Below are positions 17,604 through 24,772 of a stretch of DNA of 64,000 nt, in pieces. The notes beneath the pieces are model-generated. The model made no database searches. It saw nothing but the letters and a program-made list of their open reading frames with translations, and had not been told where the DNA came from. Every line of letters begins with the position of its first letter. The stretch's first letter is position 1. Made by a program: the position numbers and the translations under genes. Source of the DNA: Streptomyces gelaticus (lineage in GTDB: Bacteria; Actinomycetota; Actinomycetes; Streptomycetales; Streptomycetaceae); NCBI RefSeq assembly GCF_014649535.1, contig NZ_BMTF01000007.1, positions 186,001-250,000 on the forward strand. The letters run 5' to 3'.

Positions 17604-18956
17604 TCACAGCAGCGCCCGGTGGCGCGCCCCGTACGAACGCCAGGGCCGCCACCGGTCCGCCTCGGGCCGCCCCTCCGGGTCCACGTCCGGGTCACCGAGC
17701 GCACGCATCCGGATGAGCGCCGCGGCTGCCGGGGAGATCCCCGGCAGCCGCAGCAGCGCCTGTTCGGCCTCGTCGCGGTCGGCCCCGGCGTCGAGCCGTA
17801 TGTCCCCGTCGGCGAGCGCGCCCGCCAGCGCCCGCAGCTCCGGCCCGTCCGCCGCACCGGCCAGCTCACCCGGCTCGGGGAACACATGCGTCAGCCCGCC
17901 GCAGGGCACGTCGAGCACCTTCCCGTACCTCTCCACCAGCCGTTCCGCCGCGTCCCGGCCCACCAGCGTCCGTACGGCGAACTCCTCCGGGTCCGCGGCA
18001 CCCGGCGAACGCAGCCCGGGGCGAGCGGCGACGCCCGACGCGAGTCGGGGGTCGGCGCCGAGCCGCTCGTCGACGGCGTACGGATCGGCGTCGAGGTCGA
18101 AGAGCCGCCGCAGCCGCTGGACGGCCGTGGTCAGATCCCGCAGGTCCGTGAGGTGGATCCGGGCGTCCAGCCAGGACCCGGCGGACCGCTCGTCGACGGC
18201 CACGATGCCCGTGCCGTACGGAAGGCGCAGGGTACGCCGGTACGTACGGGCACCGGCCGCACCGCTGACCTCCTCGATCCGGGCGACCGTCTCGGCGGCC
18301 AGGAGATCGAACACCTCGCGGGCCGCGTACGGCCCCCGGTGGGCGAGCCGCAGCGGGATCCCGGTGGTCCGCGCCTCCCGGACCGCCGCTCCCAGCCCCG
18401 TCCCTGCCTCGGCCCGCAGCGCACTCGGCGTACGGGCGTAGATCTGCCGGATCGTGTCGTTGAACTGGCGCACACTGGCAAAGCCCGACGCGAAGGCGAT
18501 CTCCGTCACGGGCAGCCCGGTCGTCTGGAGCAGCACGCGTGCGGTGTGGGCCCGCTGGGCGCGGGCCAGCGCCACGGGGCCGGCGCCCAGCTCGGCGTTG
18601 AGCTGCCGCTGCACCTGGCGTGAGCTGTAGCCGAGCCGGTGGGCGAGACCGGGCACGCCCTCCCGGTCGACCACACCGTCGCCGATCATCCGCATGGCCC
18701 GGCCCACCACGTCGGCCCGGACATTCCAGTCGGCCGAGCCGGGCACGGCGTCGGGGCGGCAGCGTCGGCAGGCCCTGAAGCCGTTGCCCTGCGCGGCGGC
18801 CGCGGTCGGATAGAAGCGGACGTTCTGCCGCTTGGGCGTGACGGCGGGGCAGCTCGGCCGGCAGTAGATGCCGGTCGTTTCGACGGCGAAGAAGAAGACC
18901 CCGTCGAAACGCGCGTCGCGGCTGCTCACCGCCTCGTACCTGGTCCGTTCGTCCAT
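17604..18956 (-). CDS. Ada/AlkA-type DNA repair fusion: Ada zinc domain, AraC HTH, 3-methyladenine glycosylase
   Basis: A 450-residue bifunctional protein. Residues 1-75 are an Ada Zn-binding domain with four Cys (YCRPSC and CRRCRP), whose Cys may accept methyl groups from phosphotriesters. Residues about 85-180 are an AraC-type HTH (GLAHRLGYSSRQVQRQL; VTEIAFASGFASVRQFND). Residues about 190-450 are AlkA-type: an N-terminal beta domain, then a HhH-GPD region (LLRLPGISPAAAALI) with the conserved Asp near DVDPEG. It would sense alkylation and excise 3-methyladenine. No O6-methylguanine methyltransferase PCHR motif is present. An inverted repeat sits 23 bp upstream of the ATG. Confidence 0.9.
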   Translation of the reverse strand: MDERTRYEAVSSRDARFDGVFFFAVETTGIYCRPSCPAVTPKRQNVRFYPTAAAAQGNGFRACRRCRPDAVPGSADWNVRADVVGRAMRMIGDGVVDREGVPGLAHRLGYSSRQVQRQLNAELGAGPVALARAQRAHTARVLLQTTGLPVTEIAFASGFASVRQFNDTIRQIYARTPSALRAEAGTGLGAAVREARTTGIPLRLAHRGPYAAREVFDLLAAETVARIEEVSGAAGARTYRRTLRLPYGTGIVAVDERSAGSWLDARIHLTDLRDLTTAVQRLRRLFDLDADPYAVDERLGADPRLASGVAARPGLRSPGAADPEEFAVRTLVGRDAAERLVERYGKVLDVPCGGLTHVFPEPGELAGAADGPELRALAGALADGDIRLDAGADRDEAEQALLRLPGISPAAAALIRMRALGDPDVDPEGRPEADRWRPWRSYGARHRALL

Positions 18957-18978
18957 CACACCGTCCAGTGTGTGGCAC

Positions 18979-18999
18979 CCGCCAGTACCGTACTGGCGG
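18979..18999. promoter_or_regulatory. Inverted repeat CCGCCAGTA-N3-TACTGGCGG upstream of the Ada/AlkA gene
   Basis: Perfect 9-bp arms with a 3-bp spacer, positioned over the expected promoter of the repair gene. It is probably an operator, possibly for the Ada/AraC portion of the same protein. Confidence 0.5.
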
Positions 19000-19018
19000 A
19001 TTTCGGACGTGGACCGAC

Positions 19019-19045
19019 GGTCCGCGGCCGTGGCAGCCGCGGACC
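19019..19045 (-). terminator. Hairpin after rsgA
   Basis: Arms 19019-19028 and 19036-19045 pair over 10 bp (GGTCCGCGGC/GCCGCGGACC) with a 7-nt loop, 12 bp beyond the rsgA stop on the minus strand. Confidence 0.7.
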
Positions 19046-19057
19046 GGAAACCCCCGC

Positions 19058-20230
19058 CTACCGGAACCGGCCGCGCTTGGCGTCCATGGCGGCCCGGCCC
19101 TCGGCACCCTTGCGCTTCCAGCCGCGCAGGATCTCCGAGCGCACCCGGGCGTCGGTCTTGGCGGCGATGCGCTGGTTCTCGCGCAGCAGCTTGCGGAAGC
19201 TGTCGAGGCGCCGTGCGTGCAGCGAACCGTCCTCGATCGCGGCGAGCACGGCACAGCCGGGCTCCGAGTCGTGGGCGCAGTCGTGGAACCGGCACTGCTC
19301 GGCCAGTTCCTCGATCTCCGAGAAGACCTGGCCTACGCCGGCCTCCGCGTCCCAGAGCCCGACCCCGCGCAGTCCGGGGGTGTCGATCAGCACGCCCCCG
19401 GAGGGCAGGACCAGCAGATTGCGGGTGGTGGTGGTGTGCCGGCCCTTGCCGTCGACATCGCGCGCGGCCTGCACCTCCATCACGTCATGGCCGAGCAGGG
19501 TGTTGGCGAGGGTCGACTTGCCCGCACCGGACGCCCCGAGCAGCACGCTCGTACCGCCCGAGACGATGGCGGAGAAGACATCGATCCCCTCCCCCGTGGC
19601 GGAACTGACGGTCAGCACCTGCACACCGGGGGCGACGCCCTCGATGTCCTGGACGAGGTACGACAGCGTGACGGTGTCCGGTACCAGGTCGGCCTTGGTC
19701 AGCACCACGATCGGCTCGGCGGCACCGTCACCGGCCGGCCCGCCGTCCCGCAGCAGCGCGGCACCGCTGGAGCTGGACATGGCGAGCGCGAGGAAGCGCT
19801 CCACCCGCCCGAGGTCGAACTCGACGGCGAGGGAGAGGCAGATGACGATGTGGTCCACGTTGGTGGCGAGCACCTGGCCCTCGGAGCGCTGCGAGGACGT
19901 CGAGCGGACGAAGGCGGTACGCCGCGGCAGCAGTGTCCGGACGAACTGCGGATCACCGTCGGGGTCGACGGCGACCCAGTCGCCCGTGCAGACGATCCGC
20001 ATCGGATCGCGCGGGACGACGAAGGCGGTGTCGGCGCGGACCGTGCCGTGCGGGGTGACGACATCGCACTGCCCGCGGTCCACCCGCACCACACGTCCGG
20101 GCAGCAGTCCCTGCTCGGCGTACGGTGCGAACTCGGCCGCCCACGCGTCGTCCCAGCCGTACGGGGACAGCGGGTGCGACGCGGACGGGCCCTGAAGAGA
20201 GAAAGCGGACGGAAAAGACGGGAAAGACAA
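19058..20230 (-). CDS. rsgA: Ribosome small-subunit-dependent GTPase A
   Basis: A circularly permuted GTPase that acts in 30S subunit maturation. The OB-fold is at residues about 35-110, then the permuted G motifs: G4 VLTKADLV, G1 LLGASGAGKSTLANTLLG, G3 DTPGLRG, and a C-terminal zinc motif CRFHDCAHDSEPGC, matching the family Cys/His set. The TTG at 20230 was chosen because GAAGGG lies just upstream and the Ser/Phe-rich start leads directly into HPLSPYGWDDAW. The frame stays open to 20269. A promoter at 20439-20468 and a 23-codon upstream ORF precede it, giving a leader of roughly 200 nt. Confidence 0.88.
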   Translation of the reverse strand: MSFPSFPSAFSLQGPSASHPLSPYGWDDAWAAEFAPYAEQGLLPGRVVRVDRGQCDVVTPHGTVRADTAFVVPRDPMRIVCTGDWVAVDPDGDPQFVRTLLPRRTAFVRSTSSQRSEGQVLATNVDHIVICLSLAVEFDLGRVERFLALAMSSSSGAALLRDGGPAGDGAAEPIVVLTKADLVPDTVTLSYLVQDIEGVAPGVQVLTVSSATGEGIDVFSAIVSGGTSVLLGASGAGKSTLANTLLGHDVMEVQAARDVDGKGRHTTTTRNLLVLPSGGVLIDTPGLRGVGLWDAEAGVGQVFSEIEELAEQCRFHDCAHDSEPGCAVLAAIEDGSLHARRLDSFRKLLRENQRIAAKTDARVRSEILRGWKRKGAEGRAAMDAKRGRFR

Positions 20231-20235
20231 GGGAA

Positions 20236-20249
20236 ACCCTTCAAAGGGT
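20236..20249 (-). promoter_or_regulatory. Short hairpin covering the rsgA ribosome binding site
   Basis: On the minus strand ACCCTT-TG-AAGGGT is self-complementary, and its right arm contains the GAAGGG ribosome binding site of rsgA. It could mask initiation unless opened. The arms are only 6 bp with a tight loop, so this is suggestive only. Confidence 0.35.
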
Positions 20250-20293
20250 GGCCCCGGCAACGCGCACACGGGCGCGGGGAGTTACGGAGTAGG

Positions 20294-20365
20294 TCAGCCG
20301 GCGACCACGGGGGTGGGAACGATGCTCTTCGGGTTATGGGCAGCGCCCATCGCAGCGACAGTCAT
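20294..20365 (-). CDS. Small upstream ORF (23 aa) in the rsgA leader
   Basis: Encodes a 23-residue peptide beginning MTVAAMGAAHN and ending PTPVVAG. Its ATG follows AGGAGGTGAGG, one of the strongest ribosome binding sites in the window. It lies inside the transcript predicted from the promoter at 20439-20468, ending 63 bp before the rsgA start. A 30-codon hydrophobic frame overlaps it on the plus strand (20322-20414), so only one of the two is likely to be real. Promoter direction and the binding site favour this one. I do not recognise the peptide family. It may be a leader peptide controlling rsgA. Confidence 0.55.
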   Translation of the reverse strand: MTVAAMGAAHNPKSIVPTPVVAG

Positions 20366-20438
20366 CACGATCCTCACCTCCTGGTTCAAGCACGGGACCG
20401 ACAGGGGCGGTTGATCTCCGCCGTCCGGAACAGTGGAC

Positions 20439-20468
20439 ACCATAGTCCGTCCGCACCGGACGGCTCAA
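20439..20468 (-). promoter_or_regulatory. rsgA: Sigma-70 type promoter for the rsgA leader, with an internal inverted repeat
   Basis: On the minus strand TTGAGC (20468-20463) and TATGGT (20444-20439) are 18 bp apart, close to the principal-sigma consensus. The spacer is almost filled by the inverted repeat CCGTCC-N5-GGACGG at 20447-20463, a good position for a repressor. Confidence 0.6.
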
Positions 20469-20604
20469 CACATTAAAACGAAGCCGCGGGCAGCCGCCGG
20501 GCGGAGTGGATTCGGGCCGTGTCCACCAGAGATATCCGGCTATATCCCTCGATCAGGTGATGTTCATTCACAACGACCGGTCCGGGGCCGTTATGGTGCC
20601 GAGC

Positions 20605-21105
20605 ATGACCTCACCCCAGACCTCCACCGGCACGTTCGCACAAGCCCAGTTGGGCACGATCACACTGATCGGGTGGAGCGGCGAACACCCCGCCGACGGC
20701 CACGACGTCGCCTTCCTTCTCGTCTACTCGCTGGGCGACGGCACGGACGGCCCCGCGGCCGGCGAGGCCGCCATGCGCGCGGCCCTGGAACGGAGCGGAC
20801 TTCCTGTCGGCAGCAGTCCGGTGTACGCGGCCGAGAACCCGGGTCTCCCGGTGAAGCTGCTCGTCCAGGCCGGCCAGGCGGTCCTGACGATGCCTCACTT
20901 CACGGCGCAGTACCCTGCGCCGCCGGAGTGGCTGGCGGCAGCCGGTCAGCGGGGCGAGGTGCACACGATGTTCGCCACCCGTCCGTGGCCCCAGGGCGCA
21001 CCGGGCGGGCCGGTGAGCGAGGAACTGCTGCGTTCCTTCGCGGCCGACCCGGAGGTCATCACGACCGCCGCCCACTGCGTCCTTCCGGTACGCAGCCTGG
21101 GCTGA
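20605..21105 (+). CDS. DUF5949-like protein
   Basis: A 166-residue soluble protein with no membrane segments: LGTITLIGWSGEHPADGHDV near the N terminus and VHTMFATRPWPQG further on. It resembles a Streptomyces-restricted family of unknown function (DUF5949, recalled, not searched). ATG 20605 and an in-frame ATG at 20593 are both possible; neither has a strong ribosome binding site. Confidence 0.7.
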   Translation: MTSPQTSTGTFAQAQLGTITLIGWSGEHPADGHDVAFLLVYSLGDGTDGPAAGEAAMRAALERSGLPVGSSPVYAAENPGLPVKLLVQAGQAVLTMPHFTAQYPAPPEWLAAAGQRGEVHTMFATRPWPQGAPGGPVSEELLRSFAADPEVITTAAHCVLPVRSLG

Positions 21106-21122
21106 CCGTCCGGGCACGCCGA

Positions 21123-21154
21123 ATGCCCACCGCCCCCCGTGGCGCGGTGGGCAT
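21123..21154 (+). terminator. Hairpin after the DUF5949-like gene
   Basis: ATGCCCACCGC (21123-21133) pairs with GCGGTGGGCAT (21144-21154), an 11-bp stem with a 10-nt loop starting 18 bp beyond the stop. Confidence 0.75.
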
Positions 21155-21240
21155 CCTCATGCGTGGAGACCTGGGGCGGTGCCCCGGATCCTGCTGTGCG
21201 GGCGGCCGCGGGCGGATCCCCGGGCAGCCCGCACGTCAGG

Positions 21241-21651
21241 TCAGCCGTTGGCGACGCCGTTGCCCGAGAGCACCGGGATGTCGTCGACGAGGTGCGACAG
21301 CGGCTCGTCACCCTTGGCCTGGGTGGAGTTCTCGGCGCACTGCTGGTTCTGCGGCGAAGCCAGCACGTTGGCGTCCTGGACCGCGACCGGCACCAGCACA
21401 CCGACGAGCGAACCGGCGTTGGCCTTGAGCGGCAGACCGACGCAGGCCTTGTTCAGCGTGCCCTGGACGAGCTGGACCTGCGGGCTGCCGTCCCCCCGGG
21501 TCACGCTGTTGCCGAACTCGTCCACGGCGCCGTTTCCGTTGACCGACGTGGTGCCCCCGTCATTGCCGATCGCCATGGCCGCGGGGGCCGCTGCGGCGGA
21601 CAGACCGACCAGGGACACGGCCACTGCTGCGCCGGCCATCATCTTCTTCAT
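21241..21651 (-). CDS. Rodlin (first of three)
   Basis: A secreted 136-residue structural protein of the rodlet layer on aerial hyphae and spores. Residues 1-28 form a signal peptide (KKMMAGAAVAVSLVGL, AMA cleavage site). The mature part has the rodlin signature IGNDGGTTSVNGNG, a central region with Cys in NKACVGLP, and SPQNQQCAENSTQAKGDEPLS near the end, with two Cys in the mature chain. ATG 21651 follows GAAAGGTGA; a GTG directly upstream at 21654 is the alternative. It resembles RdlA/RdlB of S. coelicolor, but I cannot assign which. Confidence 0.92.
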   Translation of the reverse strand: MKKMMAGAAVAVSLVGLSAAAAPAAMAIGNDGGTTSVNGNGAVDEFGNSVTRGDGSPQVQLVQGTLNKACVGLPLKANAGSLVGVLVPVAVQDANVLASPQNQQCAENSTQAKGDEPLSHLVDDIPVLSGNGVANG

Positions 21652-21770
21652 CACGCTTCACCTTTCAAAGCGTCCCGTTGTGGAACGTACTGATCAACCC
21701 ACTACGGAAGCATCGGTTCCGAAATACCACTCAAAAGGGTTCGATCCAGCATGAGTTCGACCATTTCCGA

Positions 21771-21965
21771 TCACCCTTCGACAGCCTCGCCGGAGGTGCG
21801 GGCCGCGGGGACCCGGCTTCCCGCGCACGGCCGCTCGGGCCGTGCGGGCGGCTCCGGGCTGCCGTGGGCCGCCCGCCATTCGGCGAGCAGCCGGTCGTAG
21901 ATGGGTGTGCCGTCCTGTGCGTTCCGCTGCCGGTCGCAGGGGTGGTGACTGTCGTAGTGGTCCAT
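21771..21965 (-). CDS. Small hypothetical protein (64 aa)
   Basis: An acidic/polar small protein containing DGTPIYDRLLAEWRA, a motif I associate with small Streptomyces proteins of unknown function. The ATG at 21965 follows AGGGG at short spacing. It is the only gene-like frame in the 569-bp gap between the first two rodlins. The rest of that gap (21652-21770 and 21966-22223) shows nothing else I can support beyond the presumed rodlin promoter just upstream of 21651. Confidence 0.5.
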   Translation of the reverse strand: MDHYDSHHPCDRQRNAQDGTPIYDRLLAEWRAAHGSPEPPARPERPCAGSRVPAARTSGEAVEG

Positions 21966-22223
21966 GAGTGGCCCCTACCCGGTGCGACGGGCGACGTCTT
22001 CCGGTACTACGGCAACCGGCCCAGTCCACCCGCTCCTTCGAGGGGCACGGCGGGCCATGAACGCCGGTGGGGCCGACGCATCCGGGCGGCCGGGAAACCG
22101 GCTGCCGTGCGGATGTGCCGACCCCACGGGTGTTTCGGATACTGCATGCAGACAGGCTCGAAGCGGCCCACGGCACGCTCCCTGCCGGTTCGACCGGCGA
22201 GGAGCGCCCGGGGCGGTACGGTC

Positions 22224-22634
22224 CTAGTTGTTGCCGGCGCCGTTGCCGGACAGGATCGGGACGTCGTCCAGGATGTGCGAGAGGGCCTCGTCACCCTTGG
22301 CCTGGGTGGAGTTCTCGGTGCACTGCTGGTTCTGCGGCGAGGCCAGGACGTTGATGTCCTGGACCGAGACCGGAACGACCCCGAGGACCGAACCGACGTT
22401 GGCCTTGGCCGGCAGCGCGACACAGGGCTTGTTGAGCGAACCCTGGATGAGCGCGAACTGCGGGCTCATGTCGCCGTGGGTGGTGGAGTTGCCATACGAC
22501 TGGACGGCGTCGTTGCCGTTGACCGACGTCGTGCCGCCGTCATTGCCGATGGCCATGGCCTGCGGGGCGATCGCGGCGGAGACGCCGACGATCGAAGCAG
22601 CGACAGCTGCCGAGGCCATAATCTTCTTGATCAT
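22224..22634 (-). CDS. Rodlin (second of three)
   Basis: 136 residues, with the same layout as its neighbours: signal peptide to about residue 28 (QAMA site), IGNDGGTTSVNGND, NKPCVALPAKANVGS and SPQNQQCTENSTQAKGDEALS. ATG 22634 follows AGAAGGGC. It probably assembles with the other rodlins and chaplins in the surface rodlets. Confidence 0.92.
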   Translation of the reverse strand: MIKKIMASAAVAASIVGVSAAIAPQAMAIGNDGGTTSVNGNDAVQSYGNSTTHGDMSPQFALIQGSLNKPCVALPAKANVGSVLGVVPVSVQDINVLASPQNQQCTENSTQAKGDEALSHILDDVPILSGNGAGNN

Positions 22635-22818
22635 TAAATAGCCCTTCTGGGGTTTTCTGTTGCCCGCCTGTCCGGAGCGCCCTGATCAACTCACGACAAC
22701 CGGAATGGTTGTGCCTATTCACTCGAACGGTTCTTTTACGTTCAGTTGTTCGCCGAATGCACAGCGCTGAAGGAACGCGAAAGGCCGGGACCGGCGGGGG
22801 ACTGCCGTGGCGCGACGG

Positions 22819-23109
22819 TCAGCCACCGAGCGGCAGACCGCCCATGAGCGGGGCCGCCCCCTTGGCCGCACCGGTGGCCTGGTCGGCCAGCTTGGTGACG
22901 GTGCCGTTCCTCTGCACCGACTCCGCGGCGCCGCCGACCGTGTCCCCGATCGGGTCGACAGCCTGCGGAGTGCTCTCCACCACCTGGTTGACGCCTCCGT
23001 TGAGGCTGAAGTCGGGGGCCGTGGCGTCGGTGACGGCGAAGGCGGGAGCAGCCGTTCCGAGAGCAACCACGGAACCGGCAACGAGCGCAGCAGTCTTCGC
23101 GTACTTCAC
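22819..23109 (-). CDS. Small secreted protein within the rodlin/chaplin cluster
   Basis: A 96-residue exported protein. Residues 1-25 are a signal peptide (KYAKTAALVAGSVVALG, APAFA site), nearly identical in start to that of the chaplin gene downstream. The mature part is Gly/Ala/Val-rich (GGVNQVVES; VDPIGDTVGGAAES; ending GGLPLGG) and lacks the paired Cys of chaplins. The GTG at 23109 follows AGAAGGGAAC, the same leader as the chaplin. Its function is not known to me. The context suggests a surface or secreted role during aerial growth. Confidence 0.75.
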   Translation of the reverse strand: MKYAKTAALVAGSVVALGTAAPAFAVTDATAPDFSLNGGVNQVVESTPQAVDPIGDTVGGAAESVQRNGTVTKLADQATGAAKGAAPLMGGLPLGG

Positions 23110-23288
23110 TTTCGGGTTCCCTTCTGCAGCGGCATCTGTTTCGGTCGCGTACCCGCGCCGCACGAGCCTTCTTTAGCCGTGCCTTCTGCCGCTTCCGCCG
23201 TGGGTAACGATGCGGTTGCGACAGGGCAACTGGACGGGATCGCCTTTCCTGCGGGACCACCCGATCGAATGCCGGGGAAGAAAGGGGC

Positions 23289-23323
23289 AAGCCCCGGATC
23301 GCAGTGCATGCGATCCGGGGCTT
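23289..23323 (-). terminator. Strong hairpin after the short chaplin gene
   Basis: Arms 23289-23303 and 23309-23323 pair perfectly over 15 bp with a 5-nt loop, 34 bp past the chaplin stop. Confidence 0.85.
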
Positions 23324-23357
23324 CCGCTCATGAGCGTTCGGCCCGTCCGACCAGGGG

Positions 23358-23591
23358 TCAGACGTTGCTGCAGGTGTTGCCGAATGCGGGGTTGATCAGA
23401 CCGATCACGCTGACGGTGTTGCCGCACGCGTTGACCGGGACGTGGATCGGGGCCTGGACGTTGTTGCCGGACACCACACCCGGGGAGAGAGCAGTGCCGC
23501 CCTCGGCACCGGAGTCGGCGAACGCCGGCGCGGCGGCGCCCATCGCCATCAGGGTTCCGGCGGCGATGGCGGCAACCTTGGTGTACTTCAC
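23358..23591 (-). CDS. Short chaplin
   Basis: A 77-residue secreted amphipathic protein that self-assembles into amyloid fibrils at the air-water interface of aerial hyphae. Signal peptide to about residue 25 (APAFA), then a single chaplin domain: [38 protein letters not shown], with the two conserved Cys. Length fits the ChpD-H class with one domain and no sorting signal. GTG 23591 follows AAAGGGAAC. Confidence 0.94.
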   Translation of the reverse strand: MKYTKVAAIAAGTLMAMGAAAPAFADSGAEGGTALSPGVVSGNNVQAPIHVPVNACGNTVSVIGLINPAFGNTCSNV

Positions 23592-23825
23592 TGTGTTCCC
23601 TTTCTTTGACGGAGTCCGGAGCGGCCACGTCTTTCGTGCCGCACGAGCGCCGTCCTGATCACTCGTAACTCCGCCGGTGTAATTCATAACGATTTCAGAC
23701 GGTATTCGAAACTCTTCTGGCGAAAGATTTCTGAAAGATCGCCCGAACGGCGCAATGTCGATCACCGATGTCACCGGAGAGGTCTTCCGACAATCCGATG
23801 CGCCAGTGTCGGGGGACGGCAGCAA

Positions 23826-23870
23826 CAGGCCCGGGCCGCGCGGAGGAGGAACGCCTGCGGCCCGGGCCTG
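23826..23870 (-). terminator. Hairpin after the third rodlin
   Basis: CAGGCCCGGGCCGC (23826-23839) pairs with 23857-23870 over 14 bp with a 17-nt loop, 29 bp beyond the rodlin stop. The remaining part of 23592-23899 is an A/T-richer stretch that must hold the chaplin promoter. I see no gene there. Confidence 0.75.
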
Positions 23871-23899
23871 TCGTCTGCGGCTGGATCAACTACGGATGA

Positions 23900-24301
23900 T
23901 CAGCTGTTGCCGGCACCGTTGCCGGAGAGCACCGGGATGTCGTCCAGGACGTGCGACAGCGGCTCGTCGCCCTTGGCCTGGGTGGAGTTCTCGGTGCACT
24001 GCTGGTTCTGTGGCGAGGACAGCACGTTGACGTCCTGGACCGCGACCGGGACCAGGCCGGCGAGCGAGCCGACGTTGGCCTTGGCCGGCAGGCCGACGCA
24101 GGGCTCGTTCAGGCTGCCCTGGACCAGGCCGAACTGTGGGCTGCCGTCACCGTGGGTCTCGGCGTTGCCGAACGACTGCGAGGCTCCGTTGCCATTGACC
24201 GAGGTCGTACCGCCGTCGTCGCCGATGGCCATGGCCTGCGTCGCGCCCAGACCGAGGATGGAGGCGGCAACGGCACCCGCAGCCAGAACCTTCTTGATCA
24301 C
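23900..24301 (-). CDS. Rodlin (third of three)
   Basis: 133 residues. The signal peptide starts IKKVLAAGAVAASILG with a QAMA site, and the mature part carries IGDDGGTTSVNGNG, NEPCVGLPAKANVGS and SPQNQQCTENSTQAKGDEPLS. GTG 24301 follows AGAAGGGTT. A first-frame ATG at 24379 would place extra residues before the signal peptide. It is separated from the other two rodlins by the chaplin gene. Confidence 0.92.
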   Translation of the reverse strand: MIKKVLAAGAVAASILGLGATQAMAIGDDGGTTSVNGNGASQSFGNAETHGDGSPQFGLVQGSLNEPCVGLPAKANVGSLAGLVPVAVQDVNVLSSPQNQQCTENSTQAKGDEPLSHVLDDIPVLSGNGAGNS

Positions 24302-24772
24302 GATTAACCCTTCTCGTACTGAATGCCCCGTACCGGAGCCCCCTGCCCAACTCGCCGCCGGGCGTTTGGTTCTCTCCATTCACCCGAATGCCCATCGGTG
24401 CGTACAGCAGTACGAAACGGCGCCTCGCGAGTGCGCGGACGGAATCGGTCCGCCCTGCCACTTCCCCGCCCCACAGCCATTGTCCGCTCGTCGAGTTGCG
24501 CATCTCTGTGCGCCGGACGGGTTCGAGTCGACCTGGGCTCGTACTCCATTCGTGTGGTCACACAATTTCCACGACCTTTCGAGTTTCCTCAACAATTCCT
24601 TCTCGTTATGAGTGACACAAGCGTGCAGGTTCGGGCGCTCGGCTTCCCGTCCGCCGCTTGCCGAGTCATGCACGGGCGCCGCCGGGGTGGCCTCCCGGCG
24701 GACTCCGCACCGGCCTGATGAATGAACAGCGAGCGTTCTGCTCGCACGGAATGGCCTAAGAAGGGGCAACCA
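24302..24772. other. Divergent upstream region between the third rodlin and the long chaplin
   Basis: This 471-bp stretch has lower GC than its surroundings, especially at 24540-24612. The overlapping open frames lack good codon usage or binding sites and I do not call a gene. It must contain the promoters of both developmental genes. I could not place -10/-35 elements with confidence. Confidence 0.5.

Noticed and set aside
21179-21240. GGATCC-containing inverted repeat after the first rodlin
   Set aside because: Arms pair imperfectly (TGCCCCGGATCC versus GGATCCCCGGGCA), so I did not call it a terminator.
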